Shown here: positions 25,196 to 34,546 of the stretch, piece after piece | Layout of the letters: every line of letters starts with the position of its first letter | How positions within the stretch are numbered: position 1 is the stretch's first letter | NCBI GenBank assembly: GCA_024276675.1 | Contig: JAJRWT010000091.1 | Coordinates: forward strand, 62,001-126,000 | Direction: 5' to 3' | Origin: Myxococcota bacterium | GTDB taxonomy: Bacteria; Myxococcota_A; UBA796; JAFGLY01 | Length of the DNA stretch: 64,000 nt | Translations under genes and position numbers: made by a program | The notes under the pieces: model-generated | The model's database searches: none | Seen by the model: only the letters and a program-made list of their open reading frames with translations | Told to the model about the DNA's origin: nothing

Positions 25196-26968
25196 TCAAG
25201 TCCCGCTCCGTTGACATGGAAGCGCCCATTCCAGCAAACTGGTATCTGGATTCTCGGGCAGTCCAGCCACTCCGCCAACACCCTCCATGGGCCCGAATAC
25301 ACGAACCCCCTTCATGCTCTGCTCTGCACAGTTTTCTGTGAACCAGCGCCTGGCGTCCAGGATGTCATGGAAAGGAAGAAGCTTCAAGATACTGGCATGA
25401 CTCGTGGACTCCACCAACAGAGCAGAAGGGGTACTCTTCATGGATGCCCAGGTCTCTCTGGTCAAATCCGCCACCAGGAAGGCCATTGGCTGCCCATCCT
25501 CGAGCCTGGCGGGAAAGAGAGCATCGGGATCGCCGGCCAGCCACTGCTCCATGAAATAGGCGATGGGATCTCCCAGCGTCGCCTGCGGTGCTTCCGCCAG
25601 CATAGCCAGCGTTCGCGGCCTGTTCCCGGCGTAGAGGCGAATGGCGACAACCACTCGTTCCACAGTAGCCAAGCGACTTTCATCCACCACCGCTGGGCCG
25701 TTCCGGGCCGGCGAAGCCAGAGAGAGGGGCAGAACAACGGCCAGGGCGCCAACAACCCAGCGGAGAACCAGCCACGCGGAGTTGGAAACCAATACCAGGG
25801 CCTTGCTCAACAAGGTCACCAGGCCCCAACTTCCCACCAGGATGTGCAGCGGAAGAAGCACAGCCAGGTGATAGGGCTGAAGGTATCCCATCAACCATGC
25901 CATCGACAGCAGCAGGGAAAACGAAAGAAGATACCAATACACGACCAGATTCTGCGGAGTTGGTCCTCGGCGCCAGGTCGAACAAACCAGGACGATGCTG
26001 CTTGTCGGGGCCAACCAGGCGCCCACGACAAGCCACGGGGGCCATCCCGTGCCAGCCTGCAAGGCCGCGTTTTTCAGGAGAAACAGGAGTGACTGCGCTG
26101 CCATGGTGGAATCCTGAACCAACGAAAGGGATTCTCCCGCCGTGGCCTTGTTCCACAACAGCACGGCGTTGTCCAGAAGCATGGGAGAGATGAGAACCAT
26201 TCCCAGTACCAGACAAGGCAGGGGCCGTACAAGTGGCAGCTTCTTTTGGAAAGCGAACATCAGAAAGGCGGCAGCCAGCGCAACGGCGGCAGCATAGGGA
26301 TGCACGTTGATGGCCACGGCCAACAGCACCACAAGCACGAGAGCCCATGATAGTCTCCCCCTGCTTCCGCCCCTGCCAGGGCTATTGCTCCGAAAAACCA
26401 CTTGGGCCACCCTTTCTGCCCAGGCTTCCGCACCCTTCCCGAACTCCTTCGTGCTCTCCAGGAATACCAACATGACCCAGGCTGCTCCCGCCAGGAGAAC
26501 CGGCGCCTTGTAGGTATAGGCAGAATAGTGGCTATGCTCCACCAGAACAGGCCACGTGGCATACAGGGCAGCAGCAAGCAGGCCCGAAGCCCATCCACCC
26601 ATACGATGCCCAGCCAGCCCCAAGAACAAAACGGCACTCCCGTGAACCACCGCGTTGAGGTAGAACAGATCTCGCAGGCCGTGGGCCAGGGCCACCAGGG
26701 GAGCGTTCAAGTAGGCTTGCAGAACACCGAACCGGAAGTTCACACCGACGCCCTGCCAGGGTAGGCCAACTCCCCTGGCGATGGGCATGGCCCGAAGGAA
26801 GGGATGAAGCGTATCCATCACCACGATGGATTCATCGAGATTCCGAAGTCTGAGAAACAACCCTTGAATGGCAATGGCGAGCAACGCGAGCACACCGAGG
26901 GCATTGGCAACTCGACGAGCCGCGGGCGTCCAGGAAGAGCCAAGACAGGGGCCAACGTTGCGCTTCAT
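25196..26968 (-). CDS. Polytopic membrane protein, GT-C glycosyltransferase-like
   Basis: A 590-residue membrane protein with about ten to twelve hydrophobic segments in the first 430 residues. A soluble C-terminal part follows (about 440-590, starting NGPAVVDESRLATVERVV). After the first membrane segment comes an acidic loop (RNLDESIVVMDTLHPFLRA). This resembles the position of the catalytic Asp/Glu in ArnT/PMT-type GT-C enzymes that use lipid-linked sugars. The assignment to GT-C is by layout only; a polymer or lipid transporter cannot be excluded. It lies 73 bases upstream of the MopE-like gene and may share its transcript. Confidence 0.7.
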   Translation of the reverse strand: MKRNVGPCLGSSWTPAARRVANALGVLALLAIAIQGLFLRLRNLDESIVVMDTLHPFLRAMPIARGVGLPWQGVGVNFRFGVLQAYLNAPLVALAHGLRDLFYLNAVVHGSAVLFLGLAGHRMGGWASGLLAAALYATWPVLVEHSHYSAYTYKAPVLLAGAAWVMLVFLESTKEFGKGAEAWAERVAQVVFRSNSPGRGGSRGRLSWALVLVVLLAVAINVHPYAAAVALAAAFLMFAFQKKLPLVRPLPCLVLGMVLISPMLLDNAVLLWNKATAGESLSLVQDSTMAAQSLLFLLKNAALQAGTGWPPWLVVGAWLAPTSSIVLVCSTWRRGPTPQNLVVYWYLLSFSLLLSMAWLMGYLQPYHLAVLLPLHILVGSWGLVTLLSKALVLVSNSAWLVLRWVVGALAVVLPLSLASPARNGPAVVDESRLATVERVVVAIRLYAGNRPRTLAMLAEAPQATLGDPIAYFMEQWLAGDPDALFPARLEDGQPMAFLVADLTRETWASMKSTPSALLVESTSHASILKLLPFHDILDARRWFTENCAEQSMKGVRVFGPMEGVGGVAGLPENPDTSLLEWALPCQRSGT

Positions 26969-27100
26969 GCCGAATGGTCAGGGTGAAGGGAGCATGTTTC
27001 AATGTTGCCAAGAAGGGCTTGTCTTCGCTGTGGCTGGGCACGACATTGTAGAAGATGGGGGATCCAAAGGGATACCATCATTCCAGTCCTCACCGATAAT

Positions 27101-27134
27101 GTAAGCATGGTGTAAGTTGTAAGCATGATGTAAG
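27101..27134. promoter_or_regulatory. Tandem 16-bp direct repeats in divergent promoter region
   Basis: GTAAGCATGGTGTAAG (27101-27116) and GTAAGCATGATGTAAG (27119-27134) differ at one base and are spaced by 18 bases. They sit between the divergent GT-C-like and FGE-like genes. Two near-identical boxes less than two helical turns apart suggest a binding site for a dimeric or tandem regulator. Confidence 0.5.
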
Positions 27135-27237
27135 GACATTACCACTTCACTGCGTCGATGATGATTGTCATATCGTCTGTAGCTTTCCACGGGTATGCTT
27201 TCAATGGGTTTCATGTTTCAAGGCAGTGGAGGCGCCA

Positions 27238-28257
27238 TTGACCAGCACACGTTGGATACAGTTGCCAATCATTCTGGGCCTCGCCTCCTGCCGTATGTAC
27301 GGCGCTGGGGTCGTGGAGGATGACTCCACCAAAGTCAGCAACGACACTTGGCAGTTTGAAACAGGCGACACAGGGAACATCAACGTCATCCCGGCAGACT
27401 GTCAACCCGGCACCCTAAGCGATCACAAGGGCATACCCATGGTGCTCCTGTGTGCCGGCACTTTCACCATGGGCAGCCCCCCCGAAGAGGTTGGCCGTGA
27501 CGACGATGAAACCCAGCACCAGGTGACCCTCACCCACAATTTCTACTTCACTCCAACCGAGGTCACCCAGGACCAGTTCGAAAGCCTCATGGGCTACAAC
27601 CCGACCCTCTTCCCCGAATGCGGTGGGGATTGTCCCGAAGAAAACGCCACCTGGTTCGAAGCCGCCATGTTCGCCAACGCCGTCTCGGAACAGCTCGGAC
27701 TCCCGGCCTGTTACGCCTGTGAAGGCAGCGATGCCGACCTGTACTGCGACCTGGCACCCCAGTGGGAAACCCCCTACCTCTGTCCAGGCTACCGTCTGCC
27801 AACCGAAGCCGAATGGGAGTACGCGGCCCGCGCAGGAACGGAATCCGCCTATTTCAATGGGGGTAATCTCCTGGCCAAGGATGAAGAAAACTGTAGCGTC
27901 CTTGCAATTCAACTGGACAATGGCGAGTGGTTTAACGACATCTCCTGGTACTGCGGCAACTCCAATGAACCATACCGGGTGGCAGCCCTCTATCCCAATG
28001 CCTGGGGAATATACGACGTACACGGCAATGCCATAGAGTGGACCAATGATTGGGCCACACTGAGAAATCGCTTCCTGGCCGACTACTCCGGCGATGCCGT
28101 CGACCCCTGGGGGGATTACGAACTCAAGCTACAAAAGATAGTTCGCGGATTTTCATGGCATTCCTACCCCAAGGCGCTCCGCTCCGCCAACAGGGGCAAT
28201 GTCTATCCCGACTCCAACGAAATCACCTTCAGGCTTGCCAGGACCGTACAGCAATAG
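27238..28257 (+). CDS. Lipoprotein with FGE-sulfatase (SUMF1) fold, non-catalytic
   Basis: A 339-residue lipoprotein (signal with lipobox LASC, Cys18). The formylglycine-generating-enzyme fold is clear: GTFTMGSPPEEVGRDDDE near the start, VTLTHNFYFTPTEVTQDQF, YRLPTEAEWEYAARAGTES, and GNAIEWTNDW. The C-terminal segment where sulfatase-modifying enzymes keep their active cysteines reads RGFSWHSYPKALRSANRG, with no Cys. Formylglycine formation is therefore unlikely. Several cysteines in the central insertion (ECGGDC, ACYACEG, YCDLA, YLCPG) look structural. I start at the TTG at 27238, behind GGAGG; a GTG at 27226 is possible. Such Cys-rich FGE-like lipoproteins are abundant in Myxococcota genomes, with unknown roles. 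Confidence 0.82.
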   Translation: MTSTRWIQLPIILGLASCRMYGAGVVEDDSTKVSNDTWQFETGDTGNINVIPADCQPGTLSDHKGIPMVLLCAGTFTMGSPPEEVGRDDDETQHQVTLTHNFYFTPTEVTQDQFESLMGYNPTLFPECGGDCPEENATWFEAAMFANAVSEQLGLPACYACEGSDADLYCDLAPQWETPYLCPGYRLPTEAEWEYAARAGTESAYFNGGNLLAKDEENCSVLAIQLDNGEWFNDISWYCGNSNEPYRVAALYPNAWGIYDVHGNAIEWTNDWATLRNRFLADYSGDAVDPWGDYELKLQKIVRGFSWHSYPKALRSANRGNVYPDSNEITFRLARTVQQ

Positions 28258-28278
28258 CCCGTCGGTATCCACGGCCTG

Positions 28279-28752
28279 TCACCAGGTTCTGCCACGACGA
28301 CACACGCCCGCGGCCACCAGGCAGCACAGTAGTCCCGGGGCCCAGGGAAGAGCATCTTCGTTGGCGCGAGAGCTGCACGAACAGGAGCCAGATGATTCAC
28401 CCGAACCTCCAGTGTCGTCGGCGGAGTCTTGCCGGGCAGATGGACCTGCATCCGAAAAGAACCACTCGAATTCGTAGCTCACCGGCTGGCGGTAGGGAGC
28501 AAGGGTTTCCAGCAGTCCAGGTCACGAACCACGGCCAGCTCGCCGCTCAACTCCGGGTCAGCCTGGGTTGCCGAACCCCCGGCCGAAACCGATCGTGGTG
28601 ATCTCCCCAGACATAAAGCACCTTGTGGTCAACTTCATCCCCCAAGGTTCCATTGACTTCAGCAGCCGCCAGGACGTGTCCGGAAAGCGCCAGACATGCC
28701 AGGAACACAGCCATGCGTGTCCGCACGGTCGAATGGAAGGTGAATTTCATCG
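28279..28752 (-). pseudogene. Broken secreted protein with MYXO-CTERM-like tail
   Basis: Read on the minus strand, an ATG at 28752 gives a good signal peptide (MKFTFHSTVRTRMAVFLA, ending VLAAAE). It continues as VNGTLGDEVDHKVLYVWGDH and then degenerates to a stop at 28547-28549. A second frame continues with VSAGGSATQADPELSGELAV and VRDLDCWKP. A third frame carries APYRQPVSYEFEWFFSDAG, a Gly/Ser stretch, SGSCSCSS, a hydrophobic run (APGLLCCLVAAGV) and CRRGR before the stop at 28279-28281. The end has the layout of the MYXO-CTERM sorting tail (Cys motif, membrane segment, Arg cluster). At least two frame changes are needed to read it through. It is either a decayed gene or affected by base-call errors. 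It follows the FGE-like gene convergently and lies downstream of tadB. Confidence 0.6.
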
Positions 28753-28795
28753 GCGACCTCCACGGCAGGATGGCGTGGAAGCACGTTGCCACGAT

Positions 28796-29749
28796 TCACA
28801 CCCTGATACGGACTATCCAGCGCATCAAGAGGCCACCGATGGTTTGCAGGGTGAGCATGAAACCGATGAGGATCCACCCCAACCACGTGGTCCACAGGCG
28901 TGAGACCAGCTCGTGATCGAAAGTCCAGAGTACAAATGCCAGGGCAAAGGGCATGATCGTGATGATCACCGCCTGAGCCATGCCCTGGGCCGTCAGGGAT
29001 CGAATCCTGCCTTCGACCTTTATTCGCTCGCGAATCGTATAGGCAATGGTTTCAAAGGTGTCCGAGAGGTTTCCCCCCGACTGCCTGAGAATGTTTATGC
29101 TTGTCACCAGGATCTGTAGATCCTCTGTTCCGATCCGCTTTTCCAGGTTCAAGAGGGCTTGGTCGAAGGTAACCCCAACCCTTTGCTCCGAGAGCAGAAG
29201 GGCGAACTCCTGCGAGATGGGGTCTGCCAGCTCCTGGGACACCATCTCCATGCACTGGACCAGAGAAAGACCGCTTCTCAAGCCATTTGTCATGAAGGCC
29301 AATGCGTCTAGGAGCTGGTTCTCGAACTTCCTGACCCTGCGATTCCACATCAATTTCACGATTCTTCTGGGAAGTTGATAGCCCAGGGGGAGACGAAACG
29401 GTCCCAGCACCAGGATTGACACCACTATGGCTCTGATGATGTGGTAGGGAGCACTCATGGGAACAGCCGAAGTGAGCCAGAACCCCAACAAGGCGAACAG
29501 AAGCATGGAAATAGCGATGGAGGCCGAACAATAGGCGGGCTTTACCGTCATGAACATCCTGTCGAACATTGACAGCATCCACCGGACGTAACCCCTGGTG
29601 TACTCGTTGAACTTTTTGGCCAGCCAGGGAGCTGAAAGCAGTCCTACGAGGAACCATGCCAGTACGAAGAGCAGTACCCCGACCAGACGCATGCTGGTCA
29701 ACAGATCCCACCATGGCGGCATCCAGTCATTGTTCCAGGTGATGTTCAT
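28796..29749 (-). CDS. tadB: Tad pilus inner-membrane platform protein TadB
   Basis: A 317-residue type II secretion F-domain protein. Membrane segments lie near the N terminus (about 20-40 and 75-115) and at the C terminus (about 260-310). The central F domain is recognisable (RKFENQLLDALAFMTNGLRSG, LSLVQCMEMVSQEL, RIGTEDLQILVTSINI, SGGNLSDTFETIA). It would form the platform that TadA drives for pilin assembly. Its ATG overlaps the TadA stop (ATGA). A TadC partner normally follows TadB; none is seen here. Confidence 0.9.
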   Translation of the reverse strand: MNITWNNDWMPPWWDLLTSMRLVGVLLFVLAWFLVGLLSAPWLAKKFNEYTRGYVRWMLSMFDRMFMTVKPAYCSASIAISMLLFALLGFWLTSAVPMSAPYHIIRAIVVSILVLGPFRLPLGYQLPRRIVKLMWNRRVRKFENQLLDALAFMTNGLRSGLSLVQCMEMVSQELADPISQEFALLLSEQRVGVTFDQALLNLEKRIGTEDLQILVTSINILRQSGGNLSDTFETIAYTIRERIKVEGRIRSLTAQGMAQAVIITIMPFALAFVLWTFDHELVSRLWTTWLGWILIGFMLTLQTIGGLLMRWIVRIRV

Positions 29750-31317
29750 CGCCTTCCCATTGTGCGCGGGGAACGCGAGGGATCGAGAAAAATGCCCCTG
29801 GGAATCGGGATACCCATTGCTTCAAGGCGCGGGATGAACTTGGGGACGAATCCCGTGGCCATGAAACGACCCTTCACACGATGGTTCTGGTCGATGCCCT
29901 CCTGCTTGAAGATGAAGATGTCCTGAAGGGTGATGACCTGCCCCTCCATGCCGGTGACCTCAGCAATTCCGGTGATCTTGCGGCTGCCGTCCGATAGTCT
30001 ACCCTGCTGTACTATGATGTTGATGGCGCTTCCTATCTGCTCTCTGATAGCCCTGGATGGAAGCTCCAGTCCGGCGAACATCACCAGAGTTTCAAGCCTC
30101 CTGATGCTGTCTCTGGCCGAATTGGCGTGAATGGTGGTCAGGGAACCATCGTGGCCCGTGTTCATTGCCTGGAGCATGTCCAGGGCCTCGGAACCACGGC
30201 ACTCCCCCACGACTATCCGATCCGGTCGCATTCTCAACGAGTTGCGAACCAGATCCCTGATGGTCACCGCGCCTTCACCCTCGATGTTGGCAGGACGGCT
30301 TTCCAGCCTGACTACGTGTGGCTGGTGGAGTTGAAGTTCAGCCGAGTCCTCCACCGTCACCACCCTCTCGTCCACCGGAATGAACGAGGAGAGTACGTTC
30401 AAGAGGGTCGTCTTGCCGCTGCCGGTTCCACCTGAGATCAAGATGTTGAGCCGAGCCTCCACGCAAGCTCTCAGAAAATCCGCCATGATCGTGTTCATGG
30501 AGCCAAAACGGATGAGATCTTCAACCTGTAGGGGATCCCTGGAAAACTTCCTTATGGTAATGCTGGGACCGTCGATGGCAAGGGGAGGAATCACTGCATT
30601 TACGCGGCTGCCGTCAGGCAGGCGAGCGTCCACCATGGGAGACTTCTCGTCTATCCGCCGACCTATCGGTTGGACGATCCTTTCGATCACACCGAGCAAC
30701 TGGGCGTCATCCGTAAACTGGCAAGGTACTGCCTCCAGCTTGCCACCCCTCTCCACGTAGACCTGATCCCTCCGATTCACCATGATCTCGGTGATCTTGT
30801 CGTCAGCCAGGAGATCCTCCAGGGGTCCCAGTCCAAGGGCTTCGTCAAGAACCTCCTTGACCAGTTGTTCCCTCGCCACCCGATCCACGATTGCCGAACC
30901 TTCCTCGTCCAGCAGCCTTACCACTGCCTTGTGGGCCTGTTTTCTGAGTTCAGCCTCTTTTTCGTCGCTGTCCAGGTTCTGGGAGAGCTTCTTCAGATCC
31001 AGAACCTCTACGAGGCGCTTGTGGATCACCATCTTCACGGCAGTACGCGGGTCGATATCACGCAGGCCACGCCGCGCCTTGGAACCTCTGGACTTCATCC
31101 AACTGCGGATCTGTGCTGCCTGACGCTCGCCGGAGAGGTCCATTGCCCGTACACGCCCGCCTTCCACCTTCAGAGCCCGCGGCCTTTCCACCAGGCTCAT
31201 CTTTTCGATTGTGCGGTGTTCTACCAACTTGCTTATGAACTCGTCATAGTACCTCGTGATCCTGGAACGAGGTTGGTTGGCCACGAACGGCTGGCTGTTC
31301 AAAAGGCTGCGCCGCAC
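29746..31317 (-). CDS. cpaF: Tad pilus assembly ATPase TadA/CpaF
   Basis: A 523-residue secretion-type ATPase that powers Tad pilus assembly. The CpaF signature is complete: LGPLEDLLADDKITEIMVN, ARLPDGSRVNAVIPP, Walker A SGGTGSGKTTLL at about 295-306, the Asp box RVVTVEDSAELQL, Walker B MRPDRIVVGECRG, and the His box GSLTTIHANS. The first 100 residues are a basic leader. It starts with GTG, three bases after the TadZ stop, without a clear Shine-Dalgarno site, so it is probably translated by coupling. Confidence 0.94.
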   Translation of the reverse strand: MRRSLLNSQPFVANQPRSRITRYYDEFISKLVEHRTIEKMSLVERPRALKVEGGRVRAMDLSGERQAAQIRSWMKSRGSKARRGLRDIDPRTAVKMVIHKRLVEVLDLKKLSQNLDSDEKEAELRKQAHKAVVRLLDEEGSAIVDRVAREQLVKEVLDEALGLGPLEDLLADDKITEIMVNRRDQVYVERGGKLEAVPCQFTDDAQLLGVIERIVQPIGRRIDEKSPMVDARLPDGSRVNAVIPPLAIDGPSITIRKFSRDPLQVEDLIRFGSMNTIMADFLRACVEARLNILISGGTGSGKTTLLNVLSSFIPVDERVVTVEDSAELQLHQPHVVRLESRPANIEGEGAVTIRDLVRNSLRMRPDRIVVGECRGSEALDMLQAMNTGHDGSLTTIHANSARDSIRRLETLVMFAGLELPSRAIREQIGSAINIIVQQGRLSDGSRKITGIAEVTGMEGQVITLQDIFIFKQEGIDQNHRVKGRFMATGFVPKFIPRLEAMGIPIPRGIFLDPSRSPRTMGRR

Positions 31318-31320
31318 AAC

Positions 31321-31971
31321 TTAGTCGTCGCGGATCAGCGTCACCAGCACGGATCTCTGCAAGGTCTGGGAAACCACCTCCACAGGTATACCCGACGTGG
31401 GGTGGTACATGTTCAGGATTACCTTGATAAGCTGGGCGGGAAAGTGCAATCCCTGGAGCTTTTCCACCATTCGCCTGGTATGGTTCAAGAGCAGGACATC
31501 TGGAGTGGCAAGAAGAAAGATTCCAGATGAGCACTCGAAGTTGTAGACTGACAGTGGAGTGACACCGACGCCGCAGTCTATCAAAATGTAGTCACACAGA
31601 GGCTTCACCAGGTCCAAGGTTTTTTTCATGGCCTCGGGACCCACTGCTCCCGCCTCTTCGGAGTTCGCCCCGATGGGCAAGAATCCAAGTCCCGTGGGAT
31701 GAACTGTGATCCTTTTGCTGATCCCAGGAGTACCAAGCCTGTCCATCTCTGGCAACATGCCTGCCACCGTCTGGATGGGGTTCAGGCCAAGAAGCAGCCC
31801 AAGATCTCCGCAGCCCTCTTGATCCGCGTCGACAACAAGCACCCTTGCCCTGGTCTCCTTGAGAAAAGACAGGGCGGCGTTGACCGTGAAGACGCTCTTG
31901 CCAACTCCGTCTCTAGCGCCTCCGATGGCGAGGATACGAACCTGGGGCACTTGCGTGGCCGGTTCGTTCAT
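31321..31971 (-). CDS. cpaE: Tad pilus localisation ATPase, TadZ/CpaE (MinD/ParA type)
   Basis: A 216-residue P-loop protein with the deviant Walker A GGARDGVGKS (17-26) and the following motifs RVLVVDADQEG and DYILIDCGVG. Members of this group position the Tad machinery at the cell pole or membrane. It lacks the N-terminal receiver-like domain found in many CpaE proteins. The ATG overlaps the secretin stop (ATGA). Confidence 0.85.
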   Translation of the reverse strand: MNEPATQVPQVRILAIGGARDGVGKSVFTVNAALSFLKETRARVLVVDADQEGCGDLGLLLGLNPIQTVAGMLPEMDRLGTPGISKRITVHPTGLGFLPIGANSEEAGAVGPEAMKKTLDLVKPLCDYILIDCGVGVTPLSVYNFECSSGIFLLATPDVLLLNHTRRMVEKLQGLHFPAQLIKVILNMYHPTSGIPVEVVSQTLQRSVLVTLIRDD

Positions 31972-33458
31972 TGTCTGACCTCCAGGAGATTGAACTTGTC
32001 TTGCAGATCTCGGTTGGCATCACTGCTGTTCTCATGGACCAGAGGCGTAATGAAGACCAGGAACTGGCTCTTGGACTTCTTGTAGTCCTTTGACTTGTAG
32101 AGGGTGAACAGCGGAGTACCACTTCCCTCAAAATCAGGGACCTTGTTGTACTCCACCCGATCCGAAAGCCTCTGCAATCCGCCGATGACAATACTCTCAC
32201 CTGCCCGGCAGTATTCACTGGTGGAGATGGAAGAGGTGTCTATCATCTGGTAGCCGTTGGGGGCTATTTCACCCAGAGCACTCGACTCCACGGAGATCTC
32301 CAGGTCGACATCGTCTCCCTGCGAAAAAGGCGTGATTTCCAGGGTGATGCCCACGTCTTTGTACTCGACGGAGCTGGAGCCCGAGCCTTCGTAGACCAGG
32401 AAAGGAACCTGTGTTCCCGAAAAAATCCTGGCGGTTTCGCCGCTCTTCACCGCGACGCTCGGGTTTTCCAGCACCCTGGCATAACCCTTGGTCCTGGCAT
32501 GGTTGAGCCTGGGTAGCAAAGCGTTTACAGTGGCGGTCATGTATCCGGAAGCCTCGCTCCAACCGCTGGAACCCGAATACTCCCGCTTGTAGTAGAACTG
32601 CATGCCGTCATCGGTGGTCAATGGTGTCCAGTCGAATGACCAGGCATTTGTCAAACTCTTTGTCAGTTCTATGAAATGGACCACGATTACGACCGTGTCG
32701 GTCTTTCCGGGCACCCGGTCTGCCTGGCGTACCTCCAGTACATTGATGGTTTCGGGATAATAGGCCTTTGCTATCTCCTCGGCTCTCATCTTGGCCATGT
32801 TGGAATGAACAAAACCTTCCAGGAACACCTTGTCTGAAACCAGACGAACTTGAACACCGGGTACACCGATCTCGCGTTCGATGAGATCAGCCAGCAGCCT
32901 CTGGGACACCGGAGACAGCGTAACCATGCTTTCTACGAGTCTTTCCTTTTGCGCCAGGGCGTTCACCCGTTGAAGATCTTCGTCTATGCTGACTTCACCC
33001 TGAATATAGATCCGGTTGTTGATCACCCTGAAACTCAGGCCCTCGATATCTTCGAGCAATTCTTGGAGATTGTGCATCAATCGCGACAGATTCGCAGGTA
33101 TTACGGTTACCTCGAACTCGTCACGACGTACCCCACTTGTATCGTAGATAATTACATTCGTAGTGCCCGCCTTGCGACCGGCCACGAGGATTTGCCTGTT
33201 GTCACGCAGCAGGATGACCCGTATTATCTCGGCCGATCCGCCCGATACGTCGCCGTAGTCGTAGGGCACGTCGATGGCGACCTGAGAGTTCACCACCACC
33301 ACCTGATCGGAGATGTGTTCTTCCTGGGCTCGAAGCAGTGGACAAAAAAGCTGCAACAAGAGCAGAAACCCCAGCACCCGGCCCATGGAACGGGCGAACC
33401 ATTTCACACAGGCCGAAGACAGCCCGCCGATTACCAACAAGCGACATTCCGGTCTCAA
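31968..33458 (-). CDS. rcpA: Tad outer-membrane secretin RcpA/CpaC
   Basis: A 496-residue secretin. A signal peptide lies at about 25-44 (MGRVLGFLLLLQLFCPLLRA). An N-terminal pilus-and-secretion domain follows (EIIRVILLRDNRQILVAGRK). A BON-like region comes next (RVINNRIYIQGEVSIDEDLQ). The C-terminal secretin domain (about 240-475) has VLENPSVAVKSGETARIFSG, VGITLEITPFS and ESIVIGGLQRLSD. It would form the outer-membrane pore for the Flp pilus. It starts with TTG at 33458, behind GGAGG located in the end of rcpC; the two genes are one base apart. Confidence 0.92.
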   Translation of the reverse strand: MRPECRLLVIGGLSSACVKWFARSMGRVLGFLLLLQLFCPLLRAQEEHISDQVVVVNSQVAIDVPYDYGDVSGGSAEIIRVILLRDNRQILVAGRKAGTTNVIIYDTSGVRRDEFEVTVIPANLSRLMHNLQELLEDIEGLSFRVINNRIYIQGEVSIDEDLQRVNALAQKERLVESMVTLSPVSQRLLADLIEREIGVPGVQVRLVSDKVFLEGFVHSNMAKMRAEEIAKAYYPETINVLEVRQADRVPGKTDTVVIVVHFIELTKSLTNAWSFDWTPLTTDDGMQFYYKREYSGSSGWSEASGYMTATVNALLPRLNHARTKGYARVLENPSVAVKSGETARIFSGTQVPFLVYEGSGSSSVEYKDVGITLEITPFSQGDDVDLEISVESSALGEIAPNGYQMIDTSSISTSEYCRAGESIVIGGLQRLSDRVEYNKVPDFEGSGTPLFTLYKSKDYKKSKSQFLVFITPLVHENSSDANRDLQDKFNLLEVRQ

Positions 33459-33459
33459 T

Positions 33460-34305
33460 TCAGTAACCTCCGGTCTGGATCAGGCGGTATCTCGGTTTGG
33501 ATGTGTACCTGATCTGCTGCGGAATCCCAAGGGTAGAGTAGATCGATGCATGTTCAAGTTCCACGAATCGATCAGCTTCCCAGAGGGAACGTAGAGAAAC
33601 CGAGAGCATTCCCAATTCCTGTGCCAGAACCAGTTTTTGGGCTTCTTCTGGAGTAACCTCCAGGGTAATGGTTCTCTGCCTTTTGCTCCTGTTGACCGCG
33701 TTTTGCCTCTCGGTGCCAAAGAGATCCGTAGATGAATCGTCGCCAAGGTCTGCCGATGTGCCGATGCTCGCGGGTGTTGGTCTGCCGATATCAGCACCGA
33801 CGGAAAGAATCCGCACATTCTGGAACAGGGTCACGGTTCGCATGTCGGACTTGTCACCCTGGCCAAAATCAAACGTCCCCAGAATATCCACGTAGTTGCC
33901 CGGCTTGAGGTGGCCGCCAACCGCGGACACTTCGTCGACTGCGATGGCTACGGCACGGCGCTTCTTTTGCACGAAGTAGGCCAATCCAGCATCATCAGCC
34001 CGTAGAAGCTTGGTGGAAAGGACCTGTTCACCCTTGAGTACCGGTACCGCCGTGATCTGACCTAGGATGTCCTCGACAGAGGAGAGTACCTTGGGTTGAC
34101 GCCATTTTCTGGGTACATCCACCACGTCCACCATGGTCTCGTCCATCTTGAAATGGGCGGGGATGTCCTTGATGGACATGAGGGTTGGAATTGGCTGCGA
34201 GTCGTACAAGAGCTGCTTCTCACGTCTTGCCACGTACTGGCATTGAGCAAGCGTAGCGACTACAGCAACTATGAGCGCAAAAACAAAGGCACGAGGGCTC
34301 TTCAA
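33460..34305 (-). CDS. cpaB: Tad pilus assembly protein RcpC/CpaB
   Basis: A 281-residue CpaB-family protein. It has a membrane segment at about 6-22 (AFVFALIVAVVATLA) and a SAF domain that recognises the cell wall or secretin. GHLKPGNYVDILGTFDFG, the motif preceding the RcpC region, and ITLEVTPEEAQKLVLAQELG are typical. I start at the TTG at 34305 because GGAGG lies four bases upstream and the protein then begins MKSPRAFVFAL. An earlier in-frame start at 34392 adds a non-homologous leader. Confidence 0.9.
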   Translation of the reverse strand: MKSPRAFVFALIVAVVATLAQCQYVARREKQLLYDSQPIPTLMSIKDIPAHFKMDETMVDVVDVPRKWRQPKVLSSVEDILGQITAVPVLKGEQVLSTKLLRADDAGLAYFVQKKRRAVAIAVDEVSAVGGHLKPGNYVDILGTFDFGQGDKSDMRTVTLFQNVRILSVGADIGRPTPASIGTSADLGDDSSTDLFGTERQNAVNRSKRQRTITLEVTPEEAQKLVLAQELGMLSVSLRSLWEADRFVELEHASIYSTLGIPQQIRYTSKPRYRLIQTGGY

Positions 34306-34546
34306 GGGACCTCCGACAATGACTCGGTAACGGCCACCCACCAGAAGCTTCAGGCATGGCACACAGGAAATGGGTAGCCTCGGCACTGCCACGAGATCAG
34401 AGCATAGCAGAGCCCGGCACGTCGGTCAGCACACCGGGATCAGCATTTGTTCCTGCATTAAAGACCACGCTGGACAATACTTGTAGTTCAATGGGTTTTT
34501 TGGTGATGGAACAATTCGTTCTCCAGCACCGGACTCCTGGACTTCA

